From the NCBI RefSeq assembly GCF_016734905.1, contig NZ_JAERPO010000001.1:372001-436000 (forward strand): DNA of 64,000 bases, given 5' to 3'. Source of the stretch: Sphingopyxis jiangsuensis. GTDB lineage: Bacteria; Pseudomonadota; Alphaproteobacteria; Sphingomonadales; Sphingomonadaceae. Under the pieces are notes generated by a model. The model did no database searches. It saw only the letters and a list, made by a program, of their open reading frames with translations, and was not told the DNA's origin. The translations under genes were made by a program, and so were the position numbers. This document shows, in pieces, positions 36,022-45,888 of this stretch; position 1 is the stretch's first letter; every line of letters starts with the position of its first letter.

Positions 36022-36938
36022 AAGCCAATTCGATCCTCGACACCATCGGCAACACGCCGCACATCCGCATGACGAAACTCTTCCCCGACGCCGAAGTCTG
36101 GGTGAAGTCCGAACGCAGCAATCCCGGCGGCTCGATCAAGGACCGCATCGGCCTTGCGATGATCGAGGCGGCCGAGCGCGACGGCAGCCTGAAGGAAGGC
36201 GGCACCATCGTCGAACCGACGTCGGGCAACACCGGCATCGGCCTTGCGATGGCCGCGGCCGTGAAGGGCTATAAGCTCATCCTTGTCATGCCCGAAAGCA
36301 TGTCGCTCGAACGCCGCCGTCTGATGCTCGCCTATGGCGCGACCTTCGACCTCACCCCGCGTGAAAAGGGGATGAAGGGCGCCATCGAGCGCGCGATCGA
36401 GCTTGTCGAGACGACCCCCGGTGCGTGGATGCCGCAGCAGTTCGAAAATGAAGCCAATATCGACGTCCACTTGCGCACGACCGCGCCCGAAATTCTCGCC
36501 GATTTCAAGGACAGCCCGATCGACGCACTGATCACCGGGGTCGGGACCGGCGGCCACATCACCGGCTGCGCCCAGTTCCTCAAGGAACATTGGCCCAACC
36601 TGAAGGTCTTTGCCGTCGAGCCTGTCGCGTCGCCCGTCATTTCGGGCGGGCAGCCCGCTCCGCACCCGATCCAGGGCATTGGCGCGGGCTTCATCCCGCG
36701 CAACCTCCATACCGACTTGCTTGACGGGGTGATCAAGGTCGACGCCGCCGACGCCAAGAACATGGCGCGCCGTGCGGCCACCGAGGAAGGCATGCTCGTC
36801 GGCATTTCTTCGGGCGCGACGCTGGCCGCGATCCAGCAAAAGCTTGCCGAGCTTCCGCCGGGCAGCCGCGTGCTCGGCTTCAACTATGACACCGGCGAAC
36901 GCTATCTGTCGGTGCCCGACTTCCTGCCGGAAATCTGA
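36018..36938 (+). CDS. cysK: Cysteine synthase A (O-acetylserine sulfhydrylase)
   Basis: A 306-residue PLP enzyme that makes cysteine from O-acetylserine and sulfide. The PLP lysine is Lys41 in [11 protein letters not shown]. The substrate loop reads [18 protein letters not shown], and the phosphate loop is [10 protein letters not shown]. The length matches CysK; CysM is also possible because the family is hard to split by eye. The start overlaps the MFS gene stop, and the SleB hydrolase gene follows after 11 bases, so all three may form one operon. Confidence 0.92.
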   Translation: MKANSILDTIGNTPHIRMTKLFPDAEVWVKSERSNPGGSIKDRIGLAMIEAAERDGSLKEGGTIVEPTSGNTGIGLAMAAAVKGYKLILVMPESMSLERRRLMLAYGATFDLTPREKGMKGAIERAIELVETTPGAWMPQQFENEANIDVHLRTTAPEILADFKDSPIDALITGVGTGGHITGCAQFLKEHWPNLKVFAVEPVASPVISGGQPAPHPIQGIGAGFIPRNLHTDLLDGVIKVDAADAKNMARRAATEEGMLVGISSGATLAAIQQKLAELPPGSRVLGFNYDTGERYLSVPDFLPEI

Positions 36939-36949
36939 AGCCCCGGTCC

Positions 36950-38098
36950 ATGCGCAGCGATGCCACAGAGGCGTTGCCGCTTTGGCGCGACGGGACGGGC
37001 TGGCTGTTCGTCCTGATCGCCGTCGCGGCGATCGTGGCTGTCCTTCATGCGAGCGACAACCAACGCGGCCCCGGCCAGCTCGCCCGGCCTCACCCCGTCG
37101 CTCCGCCGCCGGACGTCGTGCCCGAAGTGCCGGCGATGGAACTGGCGCCGATAGCCGAGGAGGACGCGCGCGCCGCCAATGCGCGCATCCCCTTCGTCAC
37201 GACGGGTTTGGTCGCCCCCGCGCCGTTCCGCTATTCAGGAAATGGTGATGGACGCGCCCGCGCCCGCGACTGCCTCGCCGCGGCGATGCTTTACGAAGCG
37301 GGCGACGATGCGCGCGGTCAGCAAGCGGTCGGTCAGGTCGTGATCAACCGCGCGCGGCATCCTGCCTTTCCCAAGTCGATCTGTGGTGTCGTGTTTCAGG
37401 GTTCAGAGCGGACGACCGGCTGCCAATTCACTTTCACCTGCGATGGGGCGCTGTCACGGCGTAATTCGGCGGCGGCGTGGGCACGCGCGCAGGCCAATGC
37501 CGAGGCGATGCTTTCGGGGGCCACCTATGCGCCGGTTGGCCTCGCGACGCATTATCATACCGACTGGGTGCGCCCTTACTGGAGCGACAGTTTCGAAAAA
37601 ATCGCCATCGACGGCACGCATCTTTTCTTTCGCTGGCCCGGCTTCTGGGGGACACCCGGCGCCTTTCGCGGCGTCGTATCGGGTAATGACGGCGCCGTGG
37701 CCAAGCTCGCCGCCCTGTCGCCGCTGCACGCCGCCGCGCTGGGCCTTCCCTCGGGCCTTGCAAGCAATGACGCGCCCGCCGAAGTGGGCGAGCCGCGCGT
37801 CGCAACGCGATCCGGCGCAAGCGGCGACCGCGACACCATCTATGTCCAGCTCGACCGCCGCGCGACCGCCGAAAGCTTCGTCACCACCGCGCTCCGCCTC
37901 TGCGGCGAGCGCCCCTATTGCAAGTTCATGGGTTGGACCAACCCGATGCTCAAGCCCGAGAGCGACGCCATGTCCGACATGCAACGCAACGCGATGAGCT
38001 TTTCCTACCTGCGCGACGACAAGGCGGGGTTCGAAAAGGCGCTGTGGAACTGCAGCGAGTACAAGCGCGACGATGCGCGGCAGTGCATGAAGCGATAG
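36950..38098 (+). CDS. SleB-family cell wall hydrolase
   Basis: A 382-residue protein with one membrane helix near the N-terminus (about 19-35, WLFVLIAVAAIVAVLHA), a Pro-rich linker, and a hydrolase_2 (SleB) domain from about residue 105. The domain reads CLAAAMLYEAGDDARGQQAVG, in which Glu is the presumed catalytic acid, then VVINRARHPAFPKSICGVV and ATHYHTDWVRPYW. It probably cuts glycan strands of peptidoglycan from the periplasmic face. A C-terminal extension of about 110 residues beyond the core carries four cysteines (RLCGERPYCKF and others) and is not recognised. Confidence 0.88.
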   Translation: MRSDATEALPLWRDGTGWLFVLIAVAAIVAVLHASDNQRGPGQLARPHPVAPPPDVVPEVPAMELAPIAEEDARAANARIPFVTTGLVAPAPFRYSGNGDGRARARDCLAAAMLYEAGDDARGQQAVGQVVINRARHPAFPKSICGVVFQGSERTTGCQFTFTCDGALSRRNSAAAWARAQANAEAMLSGATYAPVGLATHYHTDWVRPYWSDSFEKIAIDGTHLFFRWPGFWGTPGAFRGVVSGNDGAVAKLAALSPLHAAALGLPSGLASNDAPAEVGEPRVATRSGASGDRDTIYVQLDRRATAESFVTTALRLCGERPYCKFMGWTNPMLKPESDAMSDMQRNAMSFSYLRDDKAGFEKALWNCSEYKRDDARQCMKR

Positions 38099-38100
38099 AA

Positions 38101-38126
38101 CCGGCGGGGCGCAACGGCCCCGTCGG
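38101..38126. terminator. Hairpin after the SleB gene
   Basis: A 10-base stem with one G-T pair (CCGGCGGGGC with GCCCCGTCGG) lies 3 bases past the stop, between two convergent genes. No T run follows, so it is only a candidate terminator. Confidence 0.35.
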
Positions 38127-38145
38127 CCATCGAATCACGCGTACG

Positions 38146-38883
38146 TCAGGCCGCTTCGGCAGCCGCCGTCATCGACGGCCAGCGATTGGGGTTGAAAAAG
38201 CGCTTTTCCATCCGCTCGAAATAATCCGTCAGGTTCGGAAAAGTCGCCACCATGTCGCGCAGCGGACTGTCGAAAACCGGCGATGCACAGGCCGTCAACA
38301 CGCCATAGGCGATACCGTCGAGCGCGGTCGCCCTGTCGGCAAGGAAATATGGTTTGTCGCCCAGCAGTGCCGCCGCCATCTCGATGTCGCGTTGCGCCAG
38401 CTGCATCCGTTCTGCGCGGCTGTGCCGCCCGATCCCGCTGATCTCATACCCGGTGCGTATCCGATCAAGCGTGTCGGCAATGACCCCTGCGCGCATAGGC
38501 TCGGGAATCGCCGCAAAGAACAAAGCCGGGCCGCGTTCGAAATTGTCGCTTTCGAGCCAGCGCTCATGTCCCATGATCGACGCCAGCCGGTCCTCGAACA
38601 TCCGTTCAGTGGCCCAGGCGATTGCGCGCTGCTCGGCGGTCAATCCATGATCGAGATCGGCGCCGAGTTTCGCCTCGAAATGCCAGCGGATGAAAGTCGA
38701 ATCCTCGATGATCCGCCCTTCATCCTCGACATAAGGCGCCTTGTGCTTCGGCACCGCGTCGAGATCGGCGATTTCCCGGTCGAAGGGGACGCCAAGCATC
38801 TGGAGCTGGACATCGGCCTTGATCACAAAAGGGCTCGGACTCTGGCAGCCGAACATCGCACCCCATCCGAATAATGTCGTCAC
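38146..38883 (-). CDS. Glutathione S-transferase-like protein
   Basis: A 245-residue protein with a thioredoxin-like N-terminal domain (about 1-80) and an all-helical C-terminal domain, the GST layout. It resembles the metaxin/Faxc group: KHKAPYVEDEGRIIEDSTFI, then CASPVFDSPLRDMVATFPNL. The catalytic Ser/Cys position of classical GSTs is not clear to me, so the activity is uncertain. The start is a GTG at 38881-38883 with AAGGAG 8 bases upstream. It is divergent from a WYL regulator gene, with a near-perfect 18-base palindrome in the 93-base gap, which suggests that the regulator controls it. Confidence 0.82.
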   Translation of the reverse strand: MTTLFGWGAMFGCQSPSPFVIKADVQLQMLGVPFDREIADLDAVPKHKAPYVEDEGRIIEDSTFIRWHFEAKLGADLDHGLTAEQRAIAWATERMFEDRLASIMGHERWLESDNFERGPALFFAAIPEPMRAGVIADTLDRIRTGYEISGIGRHSRAERMQLAQRDIEMAAALLGDKPYFLADRATALDGIAYGVLTACASPVFDSPLRDMVATFPNLTDYFERMEKRFFNPNRWPSMTAAAEAA

Positions 38884-38935
38884 GCGTCTTCTCCTTGCTT
38901 TTCCAACTGGGTGAATCTGCGCTATCACGCGTCTG

Positions 38936-38953
38936 CTGACAGCATGATGTCAG
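38936..38953. promoter_or_regulatory. Candidate operator between GST and WYL genes
   Basis: CTGACA-GCATGA-TGTCAG is an 18-base inverted repeat with one mismatched base pair. It lies 23 bases upstream of the WYL regulator start and 52 bases upstream of the divergent GST start. This is the position expected for an autoregulated shared operator. No binding data are available. Confidence 0.5.
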
Positions 38954-38976
38954 TAGTGACAAGCTAGGGTCGGTTC

Positions 38977-39672
38977 ATGCGACGCACCGAACGACTTTTC
39001 GGTATCATCCAGGCGCTGCGCACTGCCCGACGACCGGTCGCGGGCCATGAGCTCGCCGCACAATTCGAGGTATCGCTGCGCACGCTTTACCGCGACATGG
39101 CCGAACTGCTCGCGCAGCGCGTGCCGGTCCGCGGCGAGGCGGGAACCGGATATGTCATCGACAGCGAATATGACATGCCGCCGCTGATGCTTACCGTCGA
39201 CGAACTCGAAGCGGCGGCGCTCGGCGCTGCATGGGTAGCGCAGCGCGGAGACGATGCTCTTGCACGCGGTGCGCGCAATCTGGTCGCCAAGCTGTCGGCG
39301 GCGGTGCCGGACCATCTGCGCACTGCGATCATCGAGCCGGCGATAGCGCCGCTCGCCTTTCGCAAGCATGTGCTCGATGGCGCCGAGGTTTCGATTATCC
39401 GCACGGCGATCCGCGACCGCCGGAAAATTGGCGTTTCCTACGTCGATGTCGAAGGCCGCGCGACCGAGCGCATCCTGTGGCCGATCATTATCGGCTATCA
39501 GGACGATATCCGCATCGTTGCCGCGCACTGCGAATTGCGCGATGCTTTCCGCCATTTCCGTACCGACCGGATGAAGCGCGTCGAACGGCTCGACGCGCGC
39601 ATCCCCGAACCCTTTGCACGCCTGCGCGGCCGATGGGAAATACAGCAGCTTCGTCGCCGCGATTGCACCTGA
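38977..39672 (+). CDS. YafY-type transcriptional regulator with HTH and WYL domains
   Basis: A 231-residue regulator. The N-terminal winged HTH (about 1-60) reads RRPVAGHELAAQFEVSLRTL and YRDMAELLAQRVPVRG. The WYL domain follows (about 140-210), with IGVSYVDVEGRATERILWPI and IVAAHCELRDAFRHFRTDRM. WYL domains sense small ligands or nucleic acid. The gene is divergent from the GST gene and convergent with a reductase gene. An operator-like palindrome lies 23 bases upstream, so autoregulation and control of the GST gene are likely (inference). Confidence 0.88.
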   Translation: MRRTERLFGIIQALRTARRPVAGHELAAQFEVSLRTLYRDMAELLAQRVPVRGEAGTGYVIDSEYDMPPLMLTVDELEAAALGAAWVAQRGDDALARGARNLVAKLSAAVPDHLRTAIIEPAIAPLAFRKHVLDGAEVSIIRTAIRDRRKIGVSYVDVEGRATERILWPIIIGYQDDIRIVAAHCELRDAFRHFRTDRMKRVERLDARIPEPFARLRGRWEIQQLRRRDCT

Positions 39673-39695
39673 TCGTCGGCAAGCCGCGCCTAGGG

Positions 39696-40835
39696 TCAGG
39701 ACCCATTGGGCCGGATCAGATATTTCTCGCCCGTCCGCTTGGCATTGTACGCATGCGCCACTTCCAGATCGAGCGCCTCGGTCAGCGAGATGTCGTGGCT
39801 GTAGTGGCTCTTGAAGGTCGTGGTGAGCTCGTCGACAACGCGCTGGCGCAGACGACCGACGACTTCGGCACCGGCCTTTTGCAGGAACGGCGTCAGCAGG
39901 AATCCCGACAGCGACCAGGTCAGGCCGAAACTCCGATTGAGGATCGTCGGGCCGAGGTCGAGCGCGCCATAGATATAGACCTGTTTGAACGTATCCGAGC
40001 CGTAGCGGCTGTAGGTCGCCATGCGCTTGACCGCCGCGACCTCCATCGCCGCCAGTATCTGGCCCGCAAGCTTGCCGCCGCCAATCGCGTCAAAGCCCAG
40101 TGTTGCGCCCGTTTCGACGATCGCCGCGATCAGCTTGTCCTGGAAATCATCGTCACTGCTGTTGACGATATGCTCGGCGCCCAGATCCTTGAGCAGCTTT
40201 ACCTGCGCTTCGCTGCGCACGATGTTGACGAGCGGCACGCCGTCCGCCGCGCAAATCTTCACGAGCATCTGGCCCAGGTTCGAGGCCGCAGCGGTATGGA
40301 CGATCGCGCTATGCCCTTCCATCCGCATCGTCTCGACAAAGGCTTGCGAGGTCAGCGGATTGACGAAGCAAGACGCGCCGTCTGCAGGATCGGTGCCGTC
40401 GGGCAGCGGCAGGCACATGCCGACGGGGAGGCAGCGATATTCGGCATAGATTTCCCCGCCCAGCATCGCGACGGTCTTTCCGAGCAGCGCCTGCGCTTCG
40501 GGCGAGTCGCCCGCGGCGACAACCACGCCGCTTCCTTCATTTCCGATCGGCAGCGCCTCGCCGATGCGTCCAGACATCGCGCGCATGCCGGGCGGCGGCA
40601 CGTCGGCGGTAATGACGGGGAGCCCGTCGCGCGTCGAGGCACGCGCGGTCGACATATCCGCGCCGCCGAACAGCAGGCCAAGGTCCGACGGGTTGATCGG
40701 CGTAGCCTGCACCTTCACCAGCACCTCGTGCGGCTTGGGCGTTGGCATCGGGCGACGCTCGAAGAACACCTCGAGCTCGCCCTCGGGCTTCACCAGCGTC
40801 AGCATGACAAGGTTGGTGTCGGGCAAGTCGGTCAT
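39696..40835 (-). CDS. MDR-family zinc-binding-type dehydrogenase / quinone reductase
   Basis: A 379-residue medium-chain dehydrogenase/reductase. The N-terminal domain reads HEVLVKVQATPINPSDLGLL and PIGNEGSGVVVAAG. The cofactor domain shows IVHTAAASNLGQMLVKICAA, then LGFDAIGGGKLAGQIL. Few zinc ligands are visible, so a quinone reductase or enoyl reductase activity is more likely than an alcohol dehydrogenase. The ATG at 40833-40835 follows GGGAGACG; a frame is open further. It converges with the WYL regulator gene. The substrate is unknown. Confidence 0.82.
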   Translation of the reverse strand: MTDLPDTNLVMLTLVKPEGELEVFFERRPMPTPKPHEVLVKVQATPINPSDLGLLFGGADMSTARASTRDGLPVITADVPPPGMRAMSGRIGEALPIGNEGSGVVVAAGDSPEAQALLGKTVAMLGGEIYAEYRCLPVGMCLPLPDGTDPADGASCFVNPLTSQAFVETMRMEGHSAIVHTAAASNLGQMLVKICAADGVPLVNIVRSEAQVKLLKDLGAEHIVNSSDDDFQDKLIAAIVETGATLGFDAIGGGKLAGQILAAMEVAAVKRMATYSRYGSDTFKQVYIYGALDLGPTILNRSFGLTWSLSGFLLTPFLQKAGAEVVGRLRQRVVDELTTTFKSHYSHDISLTEALDLEVAHAYNAKRTGEKYLIRPNGS

Positions 40836-40948
40836 CGTGCGTCTCCCATGTTCGGTTTCTCGATGAAACGGAATAGGATGGTGGGACGGTGGAGGCAATC
40901 GCCCAGGCTCGAAAAATACCGACAGGTTGGAGCGTAACACCCGATCTT

Positions 40949-41024
40949 GTCATCCCGGCGAAGGCCGGGATCTCGCCGGTGCGCCGATCCGCTAGGAGGA
41001 GATCCCGGCCTTCGCCGGGATGAC
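40949..41024. repeat. Perfect 26-base inverted repeat next to cysQ
   Basis: The arms at 40949-40974 and 40999-41024 are exact inverted copies with the core ATCCCGGCGAAGGCCGGGAT and a 24-base spacer. Each arm is itself a hairpin. The repeat starts 3 bases past the cysQ stop, so it may also help end the cysDNCQ transcript. The core is related to the one at 3009-3029. Confidence 0.8.
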
Positions 41025-41026
41025 GA

Positions 41027-41773
41027 TCAAGAAGCGGGGCGATATTCACCCGCGATGCGCAGCACCTCATGCGCCAGTTCCTTCCGGCAAATCAGCAGGT
41101 CGGGCAGATAGGTGTCGCGGTTGTTGTATCGCAGCGGCGCTCCGTCGGCGCGGCTGACGTGGAGGCCCGCGGCCTGAGCGACCGCGACCGGCGCGCAATT
41201 GTCCCATTCATATTGGCCGCCGGTGTGGAGATAGATGTCGGCCTGCCCAAGCACCACTGCCATTGCCTTTGCGCCCGCCGATCCCATGGCGAGCAGTTCG
41301 GCGCCGATCCGCTCGGCGACGAACACCGCTTCGGCGGCGGGGCGCGTCCGGCTGACGAGCATTTTGGGCGGATTGTTCGCGGGCTGGAGCGCGGGCGGCG
41401 CACCCGATGTCAATGTCAACCCGAGGCCCGGCAGCGCGACCGCGCCGACGGCGGCGACGCCGTCGATTGCGAGCGCGACATGCACCGCCCAGTCGCTGCG
41501 CCCCTCGCCATATTCGCGCGTGCCGTCGAGCGGATCGACGATCCACACGCGGCTTTGCGCGCAGCGCGCGACATTGTCCTTCTCCTCTTCGGACAAAAGC
41601 GCGTCGCCGGGTCGCGCGGCGCGCAGTTCGCGGCACAGCATGGCATTGGCCTGCTCATCCCCCGCCTTGCCGAGCGCCTTGCCGTCGAGATCGCCGCGCG
41701 CGCGCAGATCGAGCAGGATTTGTCCTGCTTGCCGCGCCAGCCGTTCGGCCAGTTGCTCGTCGCTCTCCCCCAT
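41027..41773 (-). CDS. cysQ: 3'(2'),5'-bisphosphate nucleotidase CysQ
   Basis: A 248-residue inositol monophosphatase-like enzyme that removes the 3'-phosphate of PAP, the by-product of sulfate reduction. The metal motifs are visible: LLSEEEKD near residue 60, WIVDPLDGTREYGEG near 76, and YEWDNCAPVAVAQAAGL near 190. It follows cysNC by 5 bases, so it belongs to the cysD-cysNC-cysQ operon. The link between PAPS use and PAP removal is functionally consistent. Length is typical. Confidence 0.92.
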   Translation of the reverse strand: MGESDEQLAERLARQAGQILLDLRARGDLDGKALGKAGDEQANAMLCRELRAARPGDALLSEEEKDNVARCAQSRVWIVDPLDGTREYGEGRSDWAVHVALAIDGVAAVGAVALPGLGLTLTSGAPPALQPANNPPKMLVSRTRPAAEAVFVAERIGAELLAMGSAGAKAMAVVLGQADIYLHTGGQYEWDNCAPVAVAQAAGLHVSRADGAPLRYNNRDTYLPDLLICRKELAHEVLRIAGEYRPAS

Positions 41774-41778
41774 CGCGC

Positions 41779-43680
41779 CTATCCCAGCAACCGGTCGATG
41801 ATCAGGTCCGCGGCTTCGTCGGGCGTGATGGCCGTGGTGTCGATGCGGATCTCGGGGCTTTCGGGAACCTCATAGGGGCTGTCGATGCCGGTGAAGTTCT
41901 TGAGCTGTCCGGCGCGCGCCTTCTTGTAAAGGCCCTTCACATCGCGGCGTTCGGCTTCCTCGAGCGGGGTGTCGATGAACACCTCGATGAACTCGCCCTC
42001 GGGAAGCATCGCGCGCACCAACTCGCGCTCGGCGCGGAAGGGCGAGATGAAGGCGGTGATGACGATGAGTCCGGCGTCGGTCATCAGCTTGGCGACCTCG
42101 CCGACGCGGCGGATATTTTCGATCCGGTCTGCCTCGGTGAATCCCAGGTCACGGTTGAGCCCGTGGCGGACATTGTCGCCGTCGAGCAGGAAGCTGTGCC
42201 GGTTCATCCGGTGCAGCTTTTTCTCGACAAGGTTGGCAATCGTCGATTTTCCCGACCCCGACAATCCGGTAAACCAGAGCAAGGCGGGCTTCTGGTTCTT
42301 CATGTCGGCGCGCATCTCGCGGCTGATGTCGCTCGCCTGCCAATGGACATTCTGCGCGCGGCGTAGGCTGAAGTGCAGCATGCCCGCCGCGACCGTCGCG
42401 TTGGTGATCTTGTCGATCAGAATGAAACCGCCGAGCATATGGTTGTCGGCATAGGATTCAAAGACGATCGGCTTGTCGGTCGTCACCTCGACGACGCCGA
42501 TGCCGTTCAGCTCGAGCGTCTTCGCCGCCAGGTGATCGAGCGTGTTGACGTTGATCTCGTACTTCGGCGCCTGCACCGTCGCCGAAACGCTCTGCGTCGC
42601 GAGCTTCAGCCAATAGGCGCGTCCGGGGATCATCGCCTCGTCGGCCATCCACACCAGCGTCGCCTCGAACTGGTCGGCCGCCTGCGGAGGATTGTCTGCT
42701 GCCGCGATGACATCGCCGCGCGAGCAATCGACCTCGTCGGCAAAGGTCAGCGTCACCGACTGGCCCGCGACCGCTTCATCGAGGTCCCCGCCGAGGGTCA
42801 CGATGCGCTCGATCGTCGTTTGCTTGCCGCTGGGGAGGACGCGCACGGCATCGCCCGGCTTGACCGACCCGCCCGCGATCTGCCCCGAAAAGCCTCTAAA
42901 ATCAAGGTTTGGGCGATTAACCCATTGAACCGGAAAGCGAAAATTGGAATTTACGTCACGCTGCGCGGCAACTTCGACACCTTCCAGATGCTCGACCAGC
43001 GTCGGCCCCTTGTACCAGGGCGTGTTGGACGAGAGCGCGGTAATATTGTCGCCCTTGAAGCCCGAAATCGGGATCGCGGTGAAATCGGTAATCCCGATCT
43101 CGCTCGCAAAACTGCGATAGCTCAGCAGAATGCGCTCGAAGACCGTCTTGTCATAGCCGACGAGGTCCATCTTGTTCACCGCGAGCACAATGTGCCGAAT
43201 GCCCAGCAGGTGCGCGAGAAAGCTGTGCCGCCGCGTCTGGGTCAGCACGCCCTTGCGCGCGTCGATCAGGATGACCGCAAGGTCGGCGGTCGACGCGCCG
43301 GTGACCATGTTGCGCGTATATTGCTCGTGCCCCGGCGTGTCGGCGACGATGAACTTGCGCTTCTCGGTCGTGAAAAAGCGATAGGCGACGTCGATCGTGA
43401 TCCCCTGCTCGCGTTCGGCGGCAAGGCCGTCGACGAGCAGCGCGAAATCGATCTCCTGCCCCTGCGTGCCGACGCGCTTGCTGTCCGCCTCGAGCGCCGC
43501 GAGCTGGTCCTCGAAGATCATCTTGCTGTCGTAGAGCAGCCGCCCGATCAACGTCGATTTGCCGTCATCGACGCTGCCACAGGTGATGAACCGCAGCAGC
43601 GACTTCTGTTCGTGCCGCGCGAGATAGGCGTCGATATCCTCGGCGATCAGGGCATCGGTGACATAGATGGGGTCGGTCAT
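41779..43680 (-). CDS. cysNC: Fused sulfate adenylyltransferase GTPase subunit and APS kinase
   Basis: A 633-residue fusion. The N-terminal part (about 1-440) is the CysN GTPase: P loop [31 protein letters not shown], and NKMD. The C-terminal part (about 445-633) is the CysC APS kinase with [19 protein letters not shown]. The fusion makes APS and then PAPS, with CysD as partner. A 70-base AT-rich patch with unusual codons lies at about 42893-42962, in the CysN barrel segment [19 protein letters not shown]; the protein sequence there looks normal. The start overlaps the cysD stop by one base. Confidence 0.95.
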   Translation of the reverse strand: MTDPIYVTDALIAEDIDAYLARHEQKSLLRFITCGSVDDGKSTLIGRLLYDSKMIFEDQLAALEADSKRVGTQGQEIDFALLVDGLAAEREQGITIDVAYRFFTTEKRKFIVADTPGHEQYTRNMVTGASTADLAVILIDARKGVLTQTRRHSFLAHLLGIRHIVLAVNKMDLVGYDKTVFERILLSYRSFASEIGITDFTAIPISGFKGDNITALSSNTPWYKGPTLVEHLEGVEVAAQRDVNSNFRFPVQWVNRPNLDFRGFSGQIAGGSVKPGDAVRVLPSGKQTTIERIVTLGGDLDEAVAGQSVTLTFADEVDCSRGDVIAAADNPPQAADQFEATLVWMADEAMIPGRAYWLKLATQSVSATVQAPKYEINVNTLDHLAAKTLELNGIGVVEVTTDKPIVFESYADNHMLGGFILIDKITNATVAAGMLHFSLRRAQNVHWQASDISREMRADMKNQKPALLWFTGLSGSGKSTIANLVEKKLHRMNRHSFLLDGDNVRHGLNRDLGFTEADRIENIRRVGEVAKLMTDAGLIVITAFISPFRAERELVRAMLPEGEFIEVFIDTPLEEAERRDVKGLYKKARAGQLKNFTGIDSPYEVPESPEIRIDTTAITPDEAADLIIDRLLG

Positions 43681-44585
43681 CAGAAATACCCCTCCTGCTT
43701 CTTCTTCTCCATCGACGCATCGCCGCCATCCTTGTCGATGATGCGCCCCTGCCGTTCGCTCGTGGTGGTGAGCAGCATCTCCTGGATGACTTCGGAGAGC
43801 GTCGCCGCCTCACTCTCGACCGCGCCGGTCAGCGGGTAACAGCCAAGCGTGCGGAAGCGTACCGAGCGCTCGACCGGAACCTCGCCCTCATTGAGCGGGA
43901 AGCGCGCGTCGTCGACCATCAGCAACAGGCCGTCGCGCTCGACGGTAGGGCGCAGCGCGGCGAAATAGAGGGGCACGATGGGGATATTCTCGCGCGCGAT
44001 ATATTGCCAGATGTCGAGCTCGGTCCAGTTCGATATCGGGAAGACGCGGATGCTCTCCCCCTTCGCTTTGCGGGCATTGTAGAGGTTCCACAGCTCGGGC
44101 CGCTGCTTCTTCGGGTCCCACCCGTGGCTCGCGGTGCGAAAGGAAAAGATGCGCTCCTTCGCCCGGCTCTTTTCCTCGTCGCGCCGCGCGCCGCCAAAGG
44201 CGACGTCGAAGCCGTGAAGGTCGAGCGCCTGCTTGAGCCCCTCGGTCTTCCACATGTCGGTATGCAGCGGGCCGTGATCGAACGGGTTGATCCCGCGCGC
44301 CTTCGCGTCGGGGTTCTGATAGACGATCAGCTCCATCCCGCTCTCGGCCGCCATGCGGTCGCGCAGCTCGTACATCGCCTTGAACTTCCACGTCGTATCC
44401 ACATGCAAAAGCGGAAACGGCGGCGGCGAGGGATAAAAGGCCTTGCGGGCAAGGTGCAGCATCACCGCGCTGTCCTTGCCGACAGAATAAAGCATCACGG
44501 GCTTTGCCGCGTCGGCCATCACTTCGCGCATGATGTGAATGCTCTCGGCCTCGAGCCGGTCGAGATGGGTCAACGTATCGGTCAT
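43680..44585 (-). CDS. cysD: Sulfate adenylyltransferase subunit 2
   Basis: A 301-residue enzyme of the PP-loop ATP pyrophosphatase family. The PP loop reads [19 protein letters not shown], and family regions [20 protein letters not shown] and [16 protein letters not shown] are present. It forms APS from sulfate and ATP, driven by GTP hydrolysis in CysN. The ATG at 44585 starts [17 protein letters not shown]. Its stop overlaps the cysNC start (ATGA). It is divergent from ivd, with about 133 bases between the start codons. Confidence 0.95.
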   Translation of the reverse strand: MTDTLTHLDRLEAESIHIMREVMADAAKPVMLYSVGKDSAVMLHLARKAFYPSPPPFPLLHVDTTWKFKAMYELRDRMAAESGMELIVYQNPDAKARGINPFDHGPLHTDMWKTEGLKQALDLHGFDVAFGGARRDEEKSRAKERIFSFRTASHGWDPKKQRPELWNLYNARKAKGESIRVFPISNWTELDIWQYIARENIPIVPLYFAALRPTVERDGLLLMVDDARFPLNEGEVPVERSVRFRTLGCYPLTGAVESEAATLSEVIQEMLLTTTSERQGRIIDKDGGDASMEKKKQEGYF

Positions 44586-44718
44586 GCCTTGCCCTTGCCG
44601 TGCATGCGGGTGACAGGCAAGCTGTATGGACTTTTCGACATGCAAGCCATTCTTGTGTCCCCTTCAACTCCTCCGGCTAGCCTGCTAGTCGCATTTGAAA
44701 CCAGATAAAGAGGACAAT

Positions 44719-45888
44719 ATGCGCGCCACCCCCGATTTCGACTTTGCGCTTGGCGAAACCGCCGAAATGATTCGCGAAACGACCGCCCGGTTTGCCGACG
44801 AGCAGATTGCGCCGCTCGCGGCGAAGGCGGACGCCGAGGACTGGTTCCCGCGCGACGAACTCTGGACGCAGATGGGGGCCCTTGGCCTGCACGGCATTAC
44901 CGTCGACGAAGAGTTCGGCGGGCTCGGGCTCGGCTATCTCGAACATGTGATCGCGGTCGAGGAAGTGAGCCGCGCGAGCGCCGCGATCGGCCTCTCCTAT
45001 GGCGCGCATTCGAACCTCTGCGTCAACCAGATCCGCCGCTGGGCCAATCCCGAGCAGAAGGCGAAATATCTGCCCAGGCTCATTTCGGGCGAGCATGTCG
45101 GCAGCCTCGCCATGTCGGAGGCTGGCGCGGGCAGCGACGTCGTGTCGATGAAGCTGAAGGCCGACAAGGTTCAGGGCGGCTACGTCCTCAACGGAACCAA
45201 GTTCTGGATCACCAATGCAACCTGCGCCGACACGCTGGTCGTCTATGCCAAGACCTCGCCCGAAGCGGGATCGCGCGGGATTACCGCCTTCCTGATCGAA
45301 AAGGATATGCCGGGCTTCAGTATCGGCCAGAAAATCGACAAGGTCGGCATGCGCGGTTCGCCCACGGCCGAGCTGGTCTTCACCGATTGCGAAGTGTCTG
45401 ATGACCAGGTGATGGGCCCCGAAAATGGCGGTGTCGGCGTGCTGATGTCGGGGCTCGACTATGAACGCGTGGTACTCGCGGGGCTCCAGCTCGGCATCAT
45501 GCAGGCGTGCCTCGACACGGTCATTCCCTATGTCCGCGAGCGCAAGCAGTTCGGCAAGCCGATCGGCTCGTTCCAGCTGATGCAGGCGAAGGTCGCCGAC
45601 ATGTATGTCGCGCTCAATTCGGCGCGCTCCTATGTCTATAACGTCGCCAAGGCGTGCGACGCCGGCCAGACGACGCGCTTCGATGCGGCGGGCGCCATCC
45701 TGCTCGCCAGCGAGAGCGCGGTGAAGGTCGCAGGCGAAGCGATCCAGGCGCTCGGCGGCGCGGGCTATACGAAGGATTGGCCGGTCGAACGCTATTGGCG
45801 CGACGCCAAGCTGCTCGATATCGGCGCGGGCACGAACGAAATTCGCCGCATGCTCATCGGCCGCGAACTGATCGGCGCGGGTGCATGA
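44719..45888 (+). CDS. ivd: Isovaleryl-CoA dehydrogenase
   Basis: A 389-residue FAD acyl-CoA dehydrogenase of the leucine pathway, converting isovaleryl-CoA to 3-methylcrotonyl-CoA. The FAD region reads [19 protein letters not shown], and the C-terminal signature is [20 protein letters not shown]. The catalytic Glu in [16 protein letters not shown] lies in the helix position typical of isovaleryl-CoA dehydrogenases and not of short-chain enzymes. AAAGAGGA precedes the ATG at 44719. Its stop overlaps the next small gene as ATGA. Confidence 0.92.
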   Translation: MRATPDFDFALGETAEMIRETTARFADEQIAPLAAKADAEDWFPRDELWTQMGALGLHGITVDEEFGGLGLGYLEHVIAVEEVSRASAAIGLSYGAHSNLCVNQIRRWANPEQKAKYLPRLISGEHVGSLAMSEAGAGSDVVSMKLKADKVQGGYVLNGTKFWITNATCADTLVVYAKTSPEAGSRGITAFLIEKDMPGFSIGQKIDKVGMRGSPTAELVFTDCEVSDDQVMGPENGGVGVLMSGLDYERVVLAGLQLGIMQACLDTVIPYVRERKQFGKPIGSFQLMQAKVADMYVALNSARSYVYNVAKACDAGQTTRFDAAGAILLASESAVKVAGEAIQALGGAGYTKDWPVERYWRDAKLLDIGAGTNEIRRMLIGRELIGAGA

